From NCBI RefSeq assembly GCF_000021305.1, contig NC_011772.1, positions 4,872,001 to 4,936,000 of the forward strand: a DNA stretch of 64,000 bases, written 5' to 3'. Positions within the stretch are counted from its first letter, which is position 1. The number at the start of each line of letters is the position of its first letter. The position numbers were made by a program, and so were the translations under genes. Origin of the DNA: Bacillus cereus G9842. Lineage in GTDB: Bacteria; Bacillota; Bacilli; Bacillales; Bacillaceae_G. The notes beneath the pieces were generated by a model, which worked only from the letters and a program-made list of their open reading frames with translations, searched no databases and was not told the DNA's origin. Shown piece after piece: positions 48,476 to 56,385 of the stretch.

Positions 48476-48485
48476 GTGTTATAAT
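48476..48485 (+). promoter_or_regulatory. Extended -10 promoter
   Basis: TGTTATAAT at 48477-48485 is an extended -10; the -35 is weak. The expected start near 48492 gives a leader of about 235 nt before the 48729 gene. Confidence 0.6.
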
Positions 48486-48491
48486 GAAAGC

Positions 48492-48728
48492 AGACTCACA
48501 AAAAAAGAGTATATAGACTTGGAAGTTTCTCTTATTTTACAAGCAAAAAGAAACGAGCAGTCGGGTATATTTCAGACACCATACACGTAACGGTTTAAAC
48601 AACCGATCATCTTAGTTACTCTTCAATGATCTTTTTATAAAAAGATACGTACAATTAAAACTCACTTCAATATACTATACCTACCTTTTTGACTTCCAAA
48701 TCATCTTATTACATAGGGAGATGAACAT
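48492..48728 (+). promoter_or_regulatory. Long structured 5' leader, unidentified
   Basis: No gene. TTGGAAGT (48519-48526) and ACTTCCAA (48692-48699) could form a closing helix around internal hairpins CGGTT/AACCG (about 48590-48604) and ATCTTTTTATAAAAAGAT (about 48630-48647). Ribosome site AGGGAGATG lies just downstream. It does not match a riboswitch class I know. Confidence 0.45.
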
Positions 48729-49115
48729 ATGAATCAATATATACGATATACAATAGCTGTCCTGTTTGCTATTATCGGCGGTACGATTTGTTTCTGGACA
48801 AACACACAGCTTGGAGAGAATATCATTTTTAATGGAATCGAAACACTTGTAAGCGCTTCAATTTTAGGCGGATACATTTACTTCCTCTTCAATCCAGAAG
48901 AAAATGCTCAGAAAACAATGTTATTAACAATGATTGGAATCGTTGGTGGATGTATTTCCTACTCAATGACAAACTATACATTACCACTTCAATTAAGCTC
49001 AGCTTTCTTCCACGGTCTATGGACTTGGTTCATTGCATTCTGCTTAGCAGACGTATTCAACCTATTACAAGACAATGAAGAAGATAGCGGTCGCCAAATT
49101 GAAAGTAACTCTTAA
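48729..49115 (+). CDS. Four-helix membrane protein of unknown function
   Basis: A 128-residue protein with four hydrophobic segments (about residues 5-25, 35-55, 65-85, 92-112) and an acidic tail (DNEEDSGRQIESNS). I do not recognise it. The start ATG 48729 follows AGGGAGATGAAC. An unusually long and possibly structured leader precedes it; a terminator follows directly. Confidence 0.75.
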   Translation: MNQYIRYTIAVLFAIIGGTICFWTNTQLGENIIFNGIETLVSASILGGYIYFLFNPEENAQKTMLLTMIGIVGGCISYSMTNYTLPLQLSSAFFHGLWTWFIAFCLADVFNLLQDNEEDSGRQIESNS

Positions 49116-49142
49116 GCTGGAAGGAATTCTTCCAGCTTTTTT
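49113..49142 (+). terminator. Rho-independent terminator
   Basis: AAGCTGGAAG/CTTCCAGCTT hairpin with a GAATT centre and six Ts, overlapping the stop of the 48729 gene. Confidence 0.82.
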
Positions 49143-49224
49143 ATGTTGGTTTGCATACACCGGCACTACAATAAAAAGAAGCTACCCAACGGCAACTTCT
49201 TTTCCACATACCCCACTTCGTATT

Positions 49225-49325
49225 CACTTAAATATATCAACGATTTTTCAAATATATCGATCGTTTCTCCACTTATATCAACGATTTTTTCATTATATCA
49301 ACGATTCGGCACAAGATATCGATTT
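49225..49325. repeat. ATATATCAACGAT short repeat cluster
   Basis: Units ATATCAACGATTTTT at about 49228, 49282 and 49297 plus a related ATATATCGATCGTTT at 49252. They are the inverse of the cluster at 11.35-11.43 kb. No gene uses this stretch. Confidence 0.65.
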
Positions 49326-49362
49326 AACGACAACCTTAGACATCCAAAACGTACAACATACC

Positions 49363-49503
49363 CTATCCCCCAAGCAACTTACTGCCGAACTCTACGATTA
49401 AAAAGATAATTAATAGGATCGCGAGTATCTTTAATGCTACATATGCTACTTTAAAAACAACATAAATGAGCAAGACTATCAAAATAATTGATAAAATTTC
49501 CAT
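49363..49503 (-). CDS. 46-residue hydrophobic membrane peptide
   Basis: A short frame of 46 codons: ATG 49503, preceded by GGAGGAAGTAAAT, to TAG at 49363. Almost the whole protein is hydrophobic (MEILSIILIVLLIYVVFKVA, then further aliphatic residues), ending EFGSKLLGG. The good ribosome binding site and clean membrane pattern support it. Function unknown; it could be a small regulatory membrane peptide. Confidence 0.6.
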   Translation of the reverse strand: MEILSIILIVLLIYVVFKVAYVALKILAILLIIFLIVEFGSKLLGG

Positions 49504-49587
49504 ATTTACTTCCTCCAAGCTTTGCTCTTCTTATCTCATTTTACTCGCCCTAGGCTGTTTATGGAACGGCATAAGATGACATATAAA

Positions 49588-49624
49588 AAAGAGGATACCT
49601 CACCCATCGTAAGATACCCTCTCT
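49588..49624 (-). terminator. Terminator overlapping the M50 gene end
   Basis: AGAGGGTATCTT/AGGTATCCTCT pairing on the minus strand with six Ts; part of the stem is the last codons of the M50 gene. Confidence 0.75.
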
Positions 49625-50682
49625 TTCAGCTGCTTAAACCATTCTCTTTCTAATTGTAAATATCCCATCTCACTCTTCTCGGCGCTCTTTAATTCTTGAT
49701 CGGCTTTCTTCATATAAGTACGGGACGCTTCCATATTGCCCTCTACATATTTAATAATCCCTTGTGTACGGTAATATCCACTTAGGTCCATTTTTGTAAT
49801 AGCCTTTGCATGTTCCTTTGCTTCTTGCAAAGAAAGACTATCCATCTGATAAAGGGCTTTATATAAAAGGTACCAACTATGAAAACTACTAACGAAAAAC
49901 TTATTTTCTTTCGTTACAGGTAATTGAACAATTCGTTCTATATACGGTATCGCTCTTTCCATTCCCTCTTGATCTGCACGAGCAAAAAAGACGAGCATAA
50001 GTCTACTCATTATCTCCCTTATCCCTTTATTCTCTTTTATTTTCTCCTCACTAAGTTCTACTAATCTTTCATCCCAATCTTTCGGTCTTTTATAACTAAA
50101 TAACTCACTCGATATTTGAATCTCATATAAGTGATTTCTAGCTCTTTCATCATCTTTAATTAAAATAAGAAATTGCATCCCATCACTCATAAGCATTCCT
50201 TTTATCGGCACAATTGTAACCGCAAAGATTGCAAAATGGAAAAAGGAAAAATATAAAAGATATTGATAATAACTCACCATGTATATGTAACCGGAAGTAA
50301 TACCAAATAGTAAACTCGTAATCGGTCCACCTAAAGTGAGCCACGCCCACTTTTTCGAAAGATTCGGTGTCTCTATAGAAGGTGGTACTAATGTTGCAAC
50401 ACCTCCAAAGTACGCCCATAATTTATTTTCTCGAATGCGTAATTTTCCCTTTTCTTTTTGAATAGTAATGGGTCCTACTGTCATAAATTTAAATGTTAAA
50501 CCACCTATTACACCAAATACTACATGTCCTAGCTCATGAATGGCTAACACTAACAATGAAATTCCAACTATTGCCCATAGGTTCAAAATTACTTCTAATT
50601 TCCCAGTTCGGATTACTCCGTATAAAATGGACAGAATTAGCGCCACTGTCATTGAGCCAGCTGGCCTTCTTAAAATATCCAC
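49600..50682 (-). CDS. M50-family (site-2-protease-like) membrane metallopeptidase
   Basis: A 360-residue protein. The zinc-binding HELGH (about residues 49-53, in LVLAIHELGHVVFG) sits in a membrane helix, with LGGPITSLLFG and MSDGMQ as later M50 elements. Three to four helices make up the N-terminal 170 residues. The C-terminal 190 are soluble helical repeats with TPR-like spacing (YRTQGIIKYVEGNMEASRTY). It may release a membrane-tethered regulator; the target is unknown. It is the third gene of an XRE-DUF3169-M50 operon, starting 12 bases after DUF3169. Confidence 0.85.
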   Translation of the reverse strand: MDILRRPAGSMTVALILSILYGVIRTGKLEVILNLWAIVGISLLVLAIHELGHVVFGVIGGLTFKFMTVGPITIQKEKGKLRIRENKLWAYFGGVATLVPPSIETPNLSKKWAWLTLGGPITSLLFGITSGYIYMVSYYQYLLYFSFFHFAIFAVTIVPIKGMLMSDGMQFLILIKDDERARNHLYEIQISSELFSYKRPKDWDERLVELSEEKIKENKGIREIMSRLMLVFFARADQEGMERAIPYIERIVQLPVTKENKFFVSSFHSWYLLYKALYQMDSLSLQEAKEHAKAITKMDLSGYYRTQGIIKYVEGNMEASRTYMKKADQELKSAEKSEMGYLQLEREWFKQLKERVSYDG

Positions 50683-50694
50683 CTTTTTCTCCCC

Positions 50695-51405
50695 TTAATA
50701 AATCATTTTTCTCTGCATTTCGTACATGAACTTCCCGAGATGCAATATCCAAATAAATGAGATTAAGCCAATTAATACAAAATCGATATCACTAGCAGCT
50801 GTATATATAACGGCAGCCCACCATACATATGCCAATATTGTATTCGTAAATTCATACGCTTTATATCCAGCCTCATGCACAATGTGCTTTAATCCTTCAT
50901 CTGCGTTTTTCGTCCACATTTTCATAGATTCCATATACGTTACACCTTGTTCAGGGTATAGCTTATTATAACGATTTTTTGTTATGAGCCCGATAATCAC
51001 TACAGTAGTTAAACAAACAATAGAAGCTACTAAATTCCACACCGCAAATGAAACATTAGTATCCTGCAACAGTGCACGTCTACATGTAATAACTGCATAT
51101 ACAAACCATGCCTGCGTCACTATATCACCTACACGTAAATATATACTTATAATGCCTAATTTTCTGCCTTGTACGCTCTCTTCTTCATCGCGTGCCTCCG
51201 CTAACATACGCGTATTCTTCCAAGTGTAGTACATCATTAAGATTCCAAAAATAGTACATATGCCTATAAATGTATTGGATGATAATTTTCTCGGTTCATC
51301 CGAGAGTAAATTTAAAGCTATATAAGACGTTAAAAAGCCACCCATCATACTTAATGCTATTTTCCCCACAGAATCAAATTGTTTTTTTCGTTTACTCTTC
51401 ATCAT
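50695..51405 (-). CDS. DUF3169-type membrane protein
   Basis: A 236-residue protein with about six hydrophobic segments, similar to DUF3169 proteins that commonly accompany small XRE regulators in Firmicutes. Function unknown. It overlaps the XRE gene by 14 bases (start 51405, XRE stop 51392), implying coupled translation. Between a regulator and a membrane protease it is a candidate sensor or substrate. Confidence 0.75.
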   Translation of the reverse strand: MMKSKRKKQFDSVGKIALSMMGGFLTSYIALNLLSDEPRKLSSNTFIGICTIFGILMMYYTWKNTRMLAEARDEEESVQGRKLGIISIYLRVGDIVTQAWFVYAVITCRRALLQDTNVSFAVWNLVASIVCLTTVVIIGLITKNRYNKLYPEQGVTYMESMKMWTKNADEGLKHIVHEAGYKAYEFTNTILAYVWWAAVIYTAASDIDFVLIGLISFIWILHLGKFMYEMQRKMIY

Positions 51406-51613
51406 CCTCTTCCCCCTCCACTAACGTGAATATTTCCTCCACCGCTACATTGAAAATTTGTGCGATTTTTAACGACAATACAATAGATGGTGCATAATCC
51501 CCGCGCTCAATTAAACTAATCGTTTGCCGTGATGATCCAATCGCTTTCCCTAAATCCCCTTGTGATAAACGATGCTTTGCTCGCAATTCCCTCACTCGAT
51601 TTTGAAGCTTCAT
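51392..51613 (-). CDS. Small XRE-family transcriptional regulator
   Basis: A 73-residue single HTH_3 domain (RVRELRAKHRLSQGDLGKAI, then SRQTISLIERGDYAPSIVL) with an acidic tail EGEEDDEE. The start ATG 51613 follows AGAGGGA; six codons upstream is weaker. It probably represses its own operon at the palindromic sequences upstream (51667-51706). The group is related to YobD-type regulators next to DUF3169 genes. Confidence 0.88.
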   Translation of the reverse strand: MKLQNRVRELRAKHRLSQGDLGKAIGSSRQTISLIERGDYAPSIVLSLKIAQIFNVAVEEIFTLVEGEEDDEE

Positions 51614-51666
51614 GTCTTCCCTCTTTTTCATTTATTTAATTAAAATTGTAAATAATATCCTTATTT

Positions 51667-51706
51667 TTGTCAATTATAATTGTCATTACGACTATAATAA
51701 TTGACA
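51667..51706. promoter_or_regulatory. Operator/promoter of the XRE operon
   Basis: TTGTCAATTATAATTGTCA (51667-51685) is a near-perfect palindrome. TATAATAATTGACA (51693-51706) repeats half of it in inverted sense. Together they cover likely -35/-10 elements on either strand. Confidence 0.6.
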
Positions 51707-51787
51707 AGATACTTATTTCTTATCCTGTATCAAATTCCTATAAAGAATGTAAAATGTGCATTAAACATAGTCTTAACAATAAAATAA

Positions 51788-51815
51788 AAAAGGCAGTGCT
51801 TTTGCACTGCCTTCC
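51788..51815 (-). terminator. Terminator of the DedA gene
   Basis: 10-bp perfect stem AAGGCAGTGC/GCACTGCCTT with T-rich sequence on the minus strand. Confidence 0.85.
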
Positions 51816-51843
51816 TAAATTCTGACATAGAATGGATTTCATA

Positions 51844-52458
51844 TTAGCTTGCGTTTTGTAGTAATACTCGTTTTAACTGTTTGCGGAAACGAACACCTAA
51901 CGTAATTGCTACGATAACGATAACTCCAACAATGATTTTACCGATATGATCTTCTAGCACTCCAAAGATGTCATGTAAGTTTCCACCTAACCAGTAACCA
52001 CCGATTAAGAAGAATGATACCCAAAATAGAGCGCCTGAATAAATTGTAATGGCAAAACGACGGAATGGTAAATTAATAATTCCTGCAAAGTATCCTGTGA
52101 AATGACGTACACCAGGAATAAAGAAACCAATAAAAATCAGGAAGTACCCATACTTATCAAACCACATTCTCGTTAAATCAATTTTTCTTTGTGTTAAAAA
52201 TACGTATTTTCCATACTTTTGAATGAAAGGCATACCTAATTTATTTCCTAAAAAGTATTGAATCGTCATTCCTACACTTGTCCCAATAAAGGATAGAATG
52301 ATTAAAATCGGTAAACTTAAATCACCCTTCTGCGCTAAAAATCCCGCATATGCTAATGTGGGCTCTCCCGGAAACGGAAGTGCAATATATTCTAACAGCA
52401 AGCCGACAAGTACAACATAGTACCCGTATTGCTGAAATAATTCATGAATCCATTCCAT
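51844..52458 (-). CDS. DedA-family membrane protein
   Basis: A 204-residue protein of the DedA/SNARE-associated family with five to six hydrophobic segments. The conserved EYIALPFPGEPTLAYAG and FIGFFIPGVRHFTGYFAG blocks are present. Family members are implicated in lipid-carrier (undecaprenyl phosphate) recycling and envelope homeostasis; which applies here is unknown. Start ATG 52458 follows AAAGGAGAG. Monocistronic. Confidence 0.88.
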   Translation of the reverse strand: MEWIHELFQQYGYYVVLVGLLLEYIALPFPGEPTLAYAGFLAQKGDLSLPILIILSFIGTSVGMTIQYFLGNKLGMPFIQKYGKYVFLTQRKIDLTRMWFDKYGYFLIFIGFFIPGVRHFTGYFAGIINLPFRRFAITIYSGALFWVSFFLIGGYWLGGNLHDIFGVLEDHIGKIIVGVIVIVAITLGVRFRKQLKRVLLQNAS

Positions 52459-52858
52459 GTCATCTCTCCTTTCAATCACGTACAACTTCTTACTATTATT
52501 GTATAAAAAAATTGTCGAAATAACTATCACAATAGCTTACATTTTTATTACATTTTTGTAAGGGTCACACTAATGATTTCCGTTCTTTATTAATTAGTAA
52601 AAATCATTTTTTAAGTCGAAATAACAAAAAGACGCATTAATATCATGCAAGTTTTATCCATTTTTTAACACTTAAAAACCCCTCTAATTTTGTTCTCAAT
52701 AAAAAACCACCACAAACTCATCCTAACTTCATATTAGCTTCATATACGTATTGTAAGATTATATCGGAATTTGTTGAAAAATTTAACCAATATATGACTA
52801 AGCATTAATTTGAATAAATATAAGTCGTTTTCGAAATTGAAAAAAGGGTGAATACGAA
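52459..52858. other. 400-bp intergenic region with promoter-like direct repeats
   Basis: No gene. ACTTCATATTAG-CTTCATATACG (about 52726-52749) are direct repeats with 11-bp period, followed by TTGTAAGATTAT that could hold a -10. This is the layout of an OmpR-type activator site before the 52859 gene. Confidence 0.45.
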
Positions 52859-53302
52859 ATGGAAGCATATAAAATGCACGATTTTATTAATACAAATGTT
52901 GAATCTCATCAAAATGAAACCGTTTTTAATTTACACATGTGTGAAACAAGTGAATTTGACGTAAGTTTAACAAAATCTACAACACTATCTTTTATCGTTT
53001 CAAAAAAGAATATTAAAATTGTCACGAAAAAATGGATTAATTCAAATCAAGAAAGCATGATTGGCAAAAGCTACATCATTCCAACAAAAGCTTTTCATTA
53101 TTTCTTACCAATCATTTCTGAAAATGAAGATGAGCTAAATATTCAAGTTCAAAGTTTTGGACTACGTGGTGAGCTTTTATTAAATGAAAGATTACTTATT
53201 GATAAAAACAACAAACACAACAGCAAAATCACTGCATTCTTTGAAACATTAGATGAAAATGTAAATAAAGCTTTACGAGGATTACAACTTCATTGTATGT
53301 AA
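52859..53302 (+). CDS. Unknown cytosolic protein
   Basis: A 147-residue protein without signal or membrane segments; mixed strands and helices, with a distinct C-terminal helix (KITAFFETLDENVNKALRGL). Not recognised. Start ATG 52859 follows AGGGTG. It lies 30 bases before the L,D-transpeptidase gene and may be co-transcribed with it. Confidence 0.65.
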   Translation: MEAYKMHDFINTNVESHQNETVFNLHMCETSEFDVSLTKSTTLSFIVSKKNIKIVTKKWINSNQESMIGKSYIIPTKAFHYFLPIISENEDELNIQVQSFGLRGELLLNERLLIDKNNKHNSKITAFFETLDENVNKALRGLQLHCM

Positions 53303-53332
53303 GACTATTACGATAGTAAAAGGAGAATAACA

Positions 53333-53794
53333 ATGAAAAAATTATTATTAAGCGCACTATTATCATTAGGATTTTTAACTCTTCCATTCGCTAGCGCAGA
53401 GGCCGCTACAACGAAAGATCAATTAATCGTAAACACTCAGTTAAATAAAATGGATTATTATCAGGATGGAAAATTTATAAAAAGTTTTACTGTCGCTACT
53501 GGAAAAGCAGCAACACCTACACCTAAAGGAACTTTTCAAATCGTAAATAAAATTAAAAACCGCCCTTATTATACAGGCAAAATTAAAGGCGGCGATCCAC
53601 GTAATCCACTTGGTGACCGTTGGCTCGGATTAAATATGGCAGGAACTTACGGAACAACTTATGCAATTCACGGAACTAACAATAATCAAGCAATCGGCAA
53701 AGCAACAACACTTGGTTGTATTCGTATGTATAACAATGATATACACTGGTTATTTGAGCGCGTTCAGCAGCAAGCTACTGTCACTGTAAAATAG
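53333..53794 (+). CDS. Secreted L,D-transpeptidase (YkuD domain)
   Basis: A 153-residue exported enzyme: signal peptide (cleavage near ASAEAA, residue about 23) and a minimal YkuD domain. The catalytic pattern is AIHGTNNNQ...TLGCIRM; the cysteine is about residue 132. The usual His of SHGC is Leu, a position known to vary (Lys in B. subtilis YkuD from memory). It forms 3-3 peptidoglycan cross-links or attaches wall proteins. There is no LysM domain. Start ATG 53333 behind AAAGGAG. Confidence 0.88.
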   Translation: MKKLLLSALLSLGFLTLPFASAEAATTKDQLIVNTQLNKMDYYQDGKFIKSFTVATGKAATPTPKGTFQIVNKIKNRPYYTGKIKGGDPRNPLGDRWLGLNMAGTYGTTYAIHGTNNNQAIGKATTLGCIRMYNNDIHWLFERVQQQATVTVK

Positions 53795-53816
53795 CCTAAA
53801 AACAAGATTTATGTGT

Positions 53817-53850
53817 AGCCAAGAATTTTATGTCTTGGCTTATTTTATTT
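53817..53850 (+). terminator. Terminator of the transpeptidase gene
   Basis: 8-bp stem AGCCAAGA/TCTTGGCT followed by TATTTTATTT. Confidence 0.75.
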
Positions 53851-54158
53851 ATTCATTTACAGTAGCAAAACAACTGTATTTACATATATAATAGGAATAG
53901 ATTTGATTAGCTGATATTTAAACATTGATAAACGTAGATATTAAAATTATACAGTTATAATGTTTTATAAATTTTATAATACATACTATAATAGAACTAC
54001 TGTAATTCTGAACTATTCAGTAACACTAAACTATTCCCCTTGCTACCTTCATGATTATTTTATAGCGGGGGCTTATTATATGTATAAACAATCTGAGTCA
54101 CTCGAAAAATGATGAATTCGAATATTGCAGTAAAAAGCGTTATTTAGGAGGTGTTACT
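53851..54158. other. Upstream region of the two-component genes
   Basis: No gene. Very AT-rich; TATAAT-like boxes at about 53887 and 53957, and an imperfect inverted repeat ACTGTAATTCTGAACTATTCAGTAACACT region near 54000-54028. Confidence 0.4.
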
Positions 54159-54824
54159 ATGACGCATATACTGGTGATTGAAGACAACCCAGATATACAA
54201 GAACTAATTCGTGAATTTCTAATGGCACAAAACTTTACTGTTGATGTAGTTGGTGCTGGAACAGAAGGTATTCTTCTTTTCCAAAAAAATTCATACGATC
54301 TTGTCCTCCTCGATGTAATGTTACCAGATATAGATGGCTATAGTATTTGTAAAATTATGCGAGGACAATCTGATGTACCAATCATTATGTTAACAGGCTT
54401 ACATAATGAAGAAAGTGAAATTAAAGGATTTGAGTTAGGTATTGATGACTATATTACGAAACCGTTCCATTACACTGTATTTATTAAGCGTGTAGAGGCT
54501 GTATTAAGAAGGGCAGCAACGAAGGAAGCAGAAGCTGCAACTATACTACAATTCCATGAATTGATGTTAAACTCTACAGCATATGCAGCTTATGTTCATG
54601 GTAATCAAATTGAATTGACAACAAAAGAATTTGAAATTATTTATACTTTACTGCAAAATCGAGGAAAAGTATTATCAAGAAGTGATTTGTTGAATAAGGT
54701 ATGGGGCTATGAACATTATGGTGATGTAAGAGTTATAGATACACATATTAAAAACTTAAGAAAAAAATTAGGAATTACTTATATTAAAACGGTGAAAGGC
54801 ATTGGCTACAAAATCGAATCGTAG
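54159..54824 (+). CDS. OmpR-family response regulator
   Basis: A 221-residue regulator with receiver domain (acidic pocket ED at residues 8-9, phospho-Asp in LVLLDVMLPD about residue 52, Lys in YITKPFHY about 102) and an OmpR/PhoB winged helix (about 130-220). It starts at ATG 54159 behind TAGGAGGTG. It is translationally coupled to the kinase gene (23-base overlap). Targets unknown; direct repeats upstream of 52859 and the transpeptidase are candidates only. Confidence 0.93.
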   Translation: MTHILVIEDNPDIQELIREFLMAQNFTVDVVGAGTEGILLFQKNSYDLVLLDVMLPDIDGYSICKIMRGQSDVPIIMLTGLHNEESEIKGFELGIDDYITKPFHYTVFIKRVEAVLRRAATKEAEAATILQFHELMLNSTAYAAYVHGNQIELTTKEFEIIYTLLQNRGKVLSRSDLLNKVWGYEHYGDVRVIDTHIKNLRKKLGITYIKTVKGIGYKIES

Positions 54825-56244
54825 CAAAGACAACATCACCAAAAATATTTTCATCAAAACCTTATTATTTTGTATTCTTTTATCACTTTGTCTTTATCAA
54901 ATTATTTACTTTCTAGCTTCAAACTACGATAAAGAACATTTTGCGAAAGAAAATGGAACGCCGACTACAGAACAGGCGGATTTAGATAAGCAAAACAATC
55001 AAAGTAAAACGAATCAAAATAAAGCTGTGTCAGAGGGAAGTATTTCCAATTTCCAATCTTCTATTATAGATTATAAATCTCTTTCTACAGCTATCAATCA
55101 CCTTTTGCAGCCTAGCCAAACTGCAAAAGCAAAAGAACATACACAAAACCTTTCGGGGAAAAATAGCACTTCTAATCCGCTTACAGAAGCAGAAAAGAAA
55201 GCCGCTAATAATGATGCCTTACATACACAAAATGCAGCAAGTAAAATAAATGATATAAATGATAATCCAAAGTTAGCAGATGCGTTGCAGCAATTAGCTC
55301 CACATATTGGCGCGACAATGCTTGCATTATCACTACTCGGATCTTTAATTTATACAAAACTAATTGCCAAACCTTTTCAATATATGAGCGATGCTTTAAA
55401 AGATATTATGAATCTTGATTTCTCAGATAAAAAACTACTTAACAAAAATACAGATCAAACAGATTTTAATTTGCAAGTAGCCGCTTCACAAGTACCAAAT
55501 ATTGTGAAGAATTTACATGCAAGCAATCAAGATTTAAGAAATGAGCTCAAAAAGGAACAACAATTAGAGCAATCTCGTAAAGAATTTATGTCTATGGTAT
55601 CCCATGAATTAAAAACACCAATCGCAGCCGTTATGGGACAACTAGATGGCATGATTCACGGAATTGGAGCTTATAAAGATAGAGATAAATATTTAAAACG
55701 TTCCTATGAAATGATGCAAGATATTAACATATTAACGGAAAAAATGTCGGAATTATCCAAAATACAAAACCCTCAATTTAAACCGAATTTAGAAGTCATT
55801 TCTTTATCTAATATTATTGAGGATGTTATGAAGAAAGTAGATTACTTTGTATCTGTAAAACAATTAAATGTACAATCTAATATTAAACACGACGTACAAA
55901 TTTTAGCTGATCCTAAATTTATTCAAACTGCTATTTTTAACATTATTTCAAATGCAATTCATTATACAATTGACCACCAGCACGTATATATAAAGCTTTA
56001 TGAAAAACCAAACGGTTACGCATTAGAAGTATTAAATACAGGTTCACAAATTGATGAAGATAAACTTGCTCATTTATTTGAGCCTTTCTATCGTGCAAAC
56101 CCTGATAAACACGGTTTAGTACAAGGTAGCGGTCTTGGATTATATATCGTGAAACAAATATTAGATAAACATCAATTTCCTTACGGAATACAAAACACAG
56201 CTCAAGGTGTAAAATGCTCCATTGTATTCCCAAAAGCAATGTAG
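54802..56244 (+). CDS. Sensor histidine kinase
   Basis: A 480-residue kinase. Two membrane helices (about residues 17-37 and 170-190) frame a 130-residue Asn/Lys/Gln-rich extracytoplasmic part with no recognised sensor fold. A weak HAMP and a HisKA domain (phospho-His in SMVSHELKTPIAAV, about residue 265) follow, then a HATPase with NIISNAIHY and GSGLGLYIVKQ. The start is TTG 54802 inside the response regulator end; a short AAAGG spacing suggests coupling. Ligand unknown. Confidence 0.9.
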   Translation: MATKSNRSKDNITKNIFIKTLLFCILLSLCLYQIIYFLASNYDKEHFAKENGTPTTEQADLDKQNNQSKTNQNKAVSEGSISNFQSSIIDYKSLSTAINHLLQPSQTAKAKEHTQNLSGKNSTSNPLTEAEKKAANNDALHTQNAASKINDINDNPKLADALQQLAPHIGATMLALSLLGSLIYTKLIAKPFQYMSDALKDIMNLDFSDKKLLNKNTDQTDFNLQVAASQVPNIVKNLHASNQDLRNELKKEQQLEQSRKEFMSMVSHELKTPIAAVMGQLDGMIHGIGAYKDRDKYLKRSYEMMQDINILTEKMSELSKIQNPQFKPNLEVISLSNIIEDVMKKVDYFVSVKQLNVQSNIKHDVQILADPKFIQTAIFNIISNAIHYTIDHQHVYIKLYEKPNGYALEVLNTGSQIDEDKLAHLFEPFYRANPDKHGLVQGSGLGLYIVKQILDKHQFPYGIQNTAQGVKCSIVFPKAM

Positions 56245-56264
56245 CATTCACTATAATTACATAC

Positions 56265-56362
56265 CCCAAACTCATACTTTATGTGTGAGTGGCGGAATTT
56301 TGTAGAGTGTCTTACTCTGTTTCGTTCGCCCGTTATCCTTATTTGGATAGCGGGCGTTTTTT
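56265..56362 (+). promoter_or_regulatory. Three-hairpin leader ending in a terminator
   Basis: ACTCATAC/GTGTGAGT (about 56269-56290), AGAGT/ACTCT (about 56304-56318) and CGCCCGTTATCC/GGATAGCGGGCG with TTTTTT (56327-56362) follow each other. The last is 24 bases before the EamA start. It can be the kinase terminator or an attenuator for the transporter. Confidence 0.55.
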
Positions 56363-56385
56363 ATTACTTAAAAGGAGGATTTTTT

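Noticed and set aside
53699..53725. Missing His in the L,D-transpeptidase SHGC motif as a sign of inactivity
   Set aside because: The position varies in active YkuD enzymes (Lys in B. subtilis YkuD, from memory); catalytic Cys and Arg are present.
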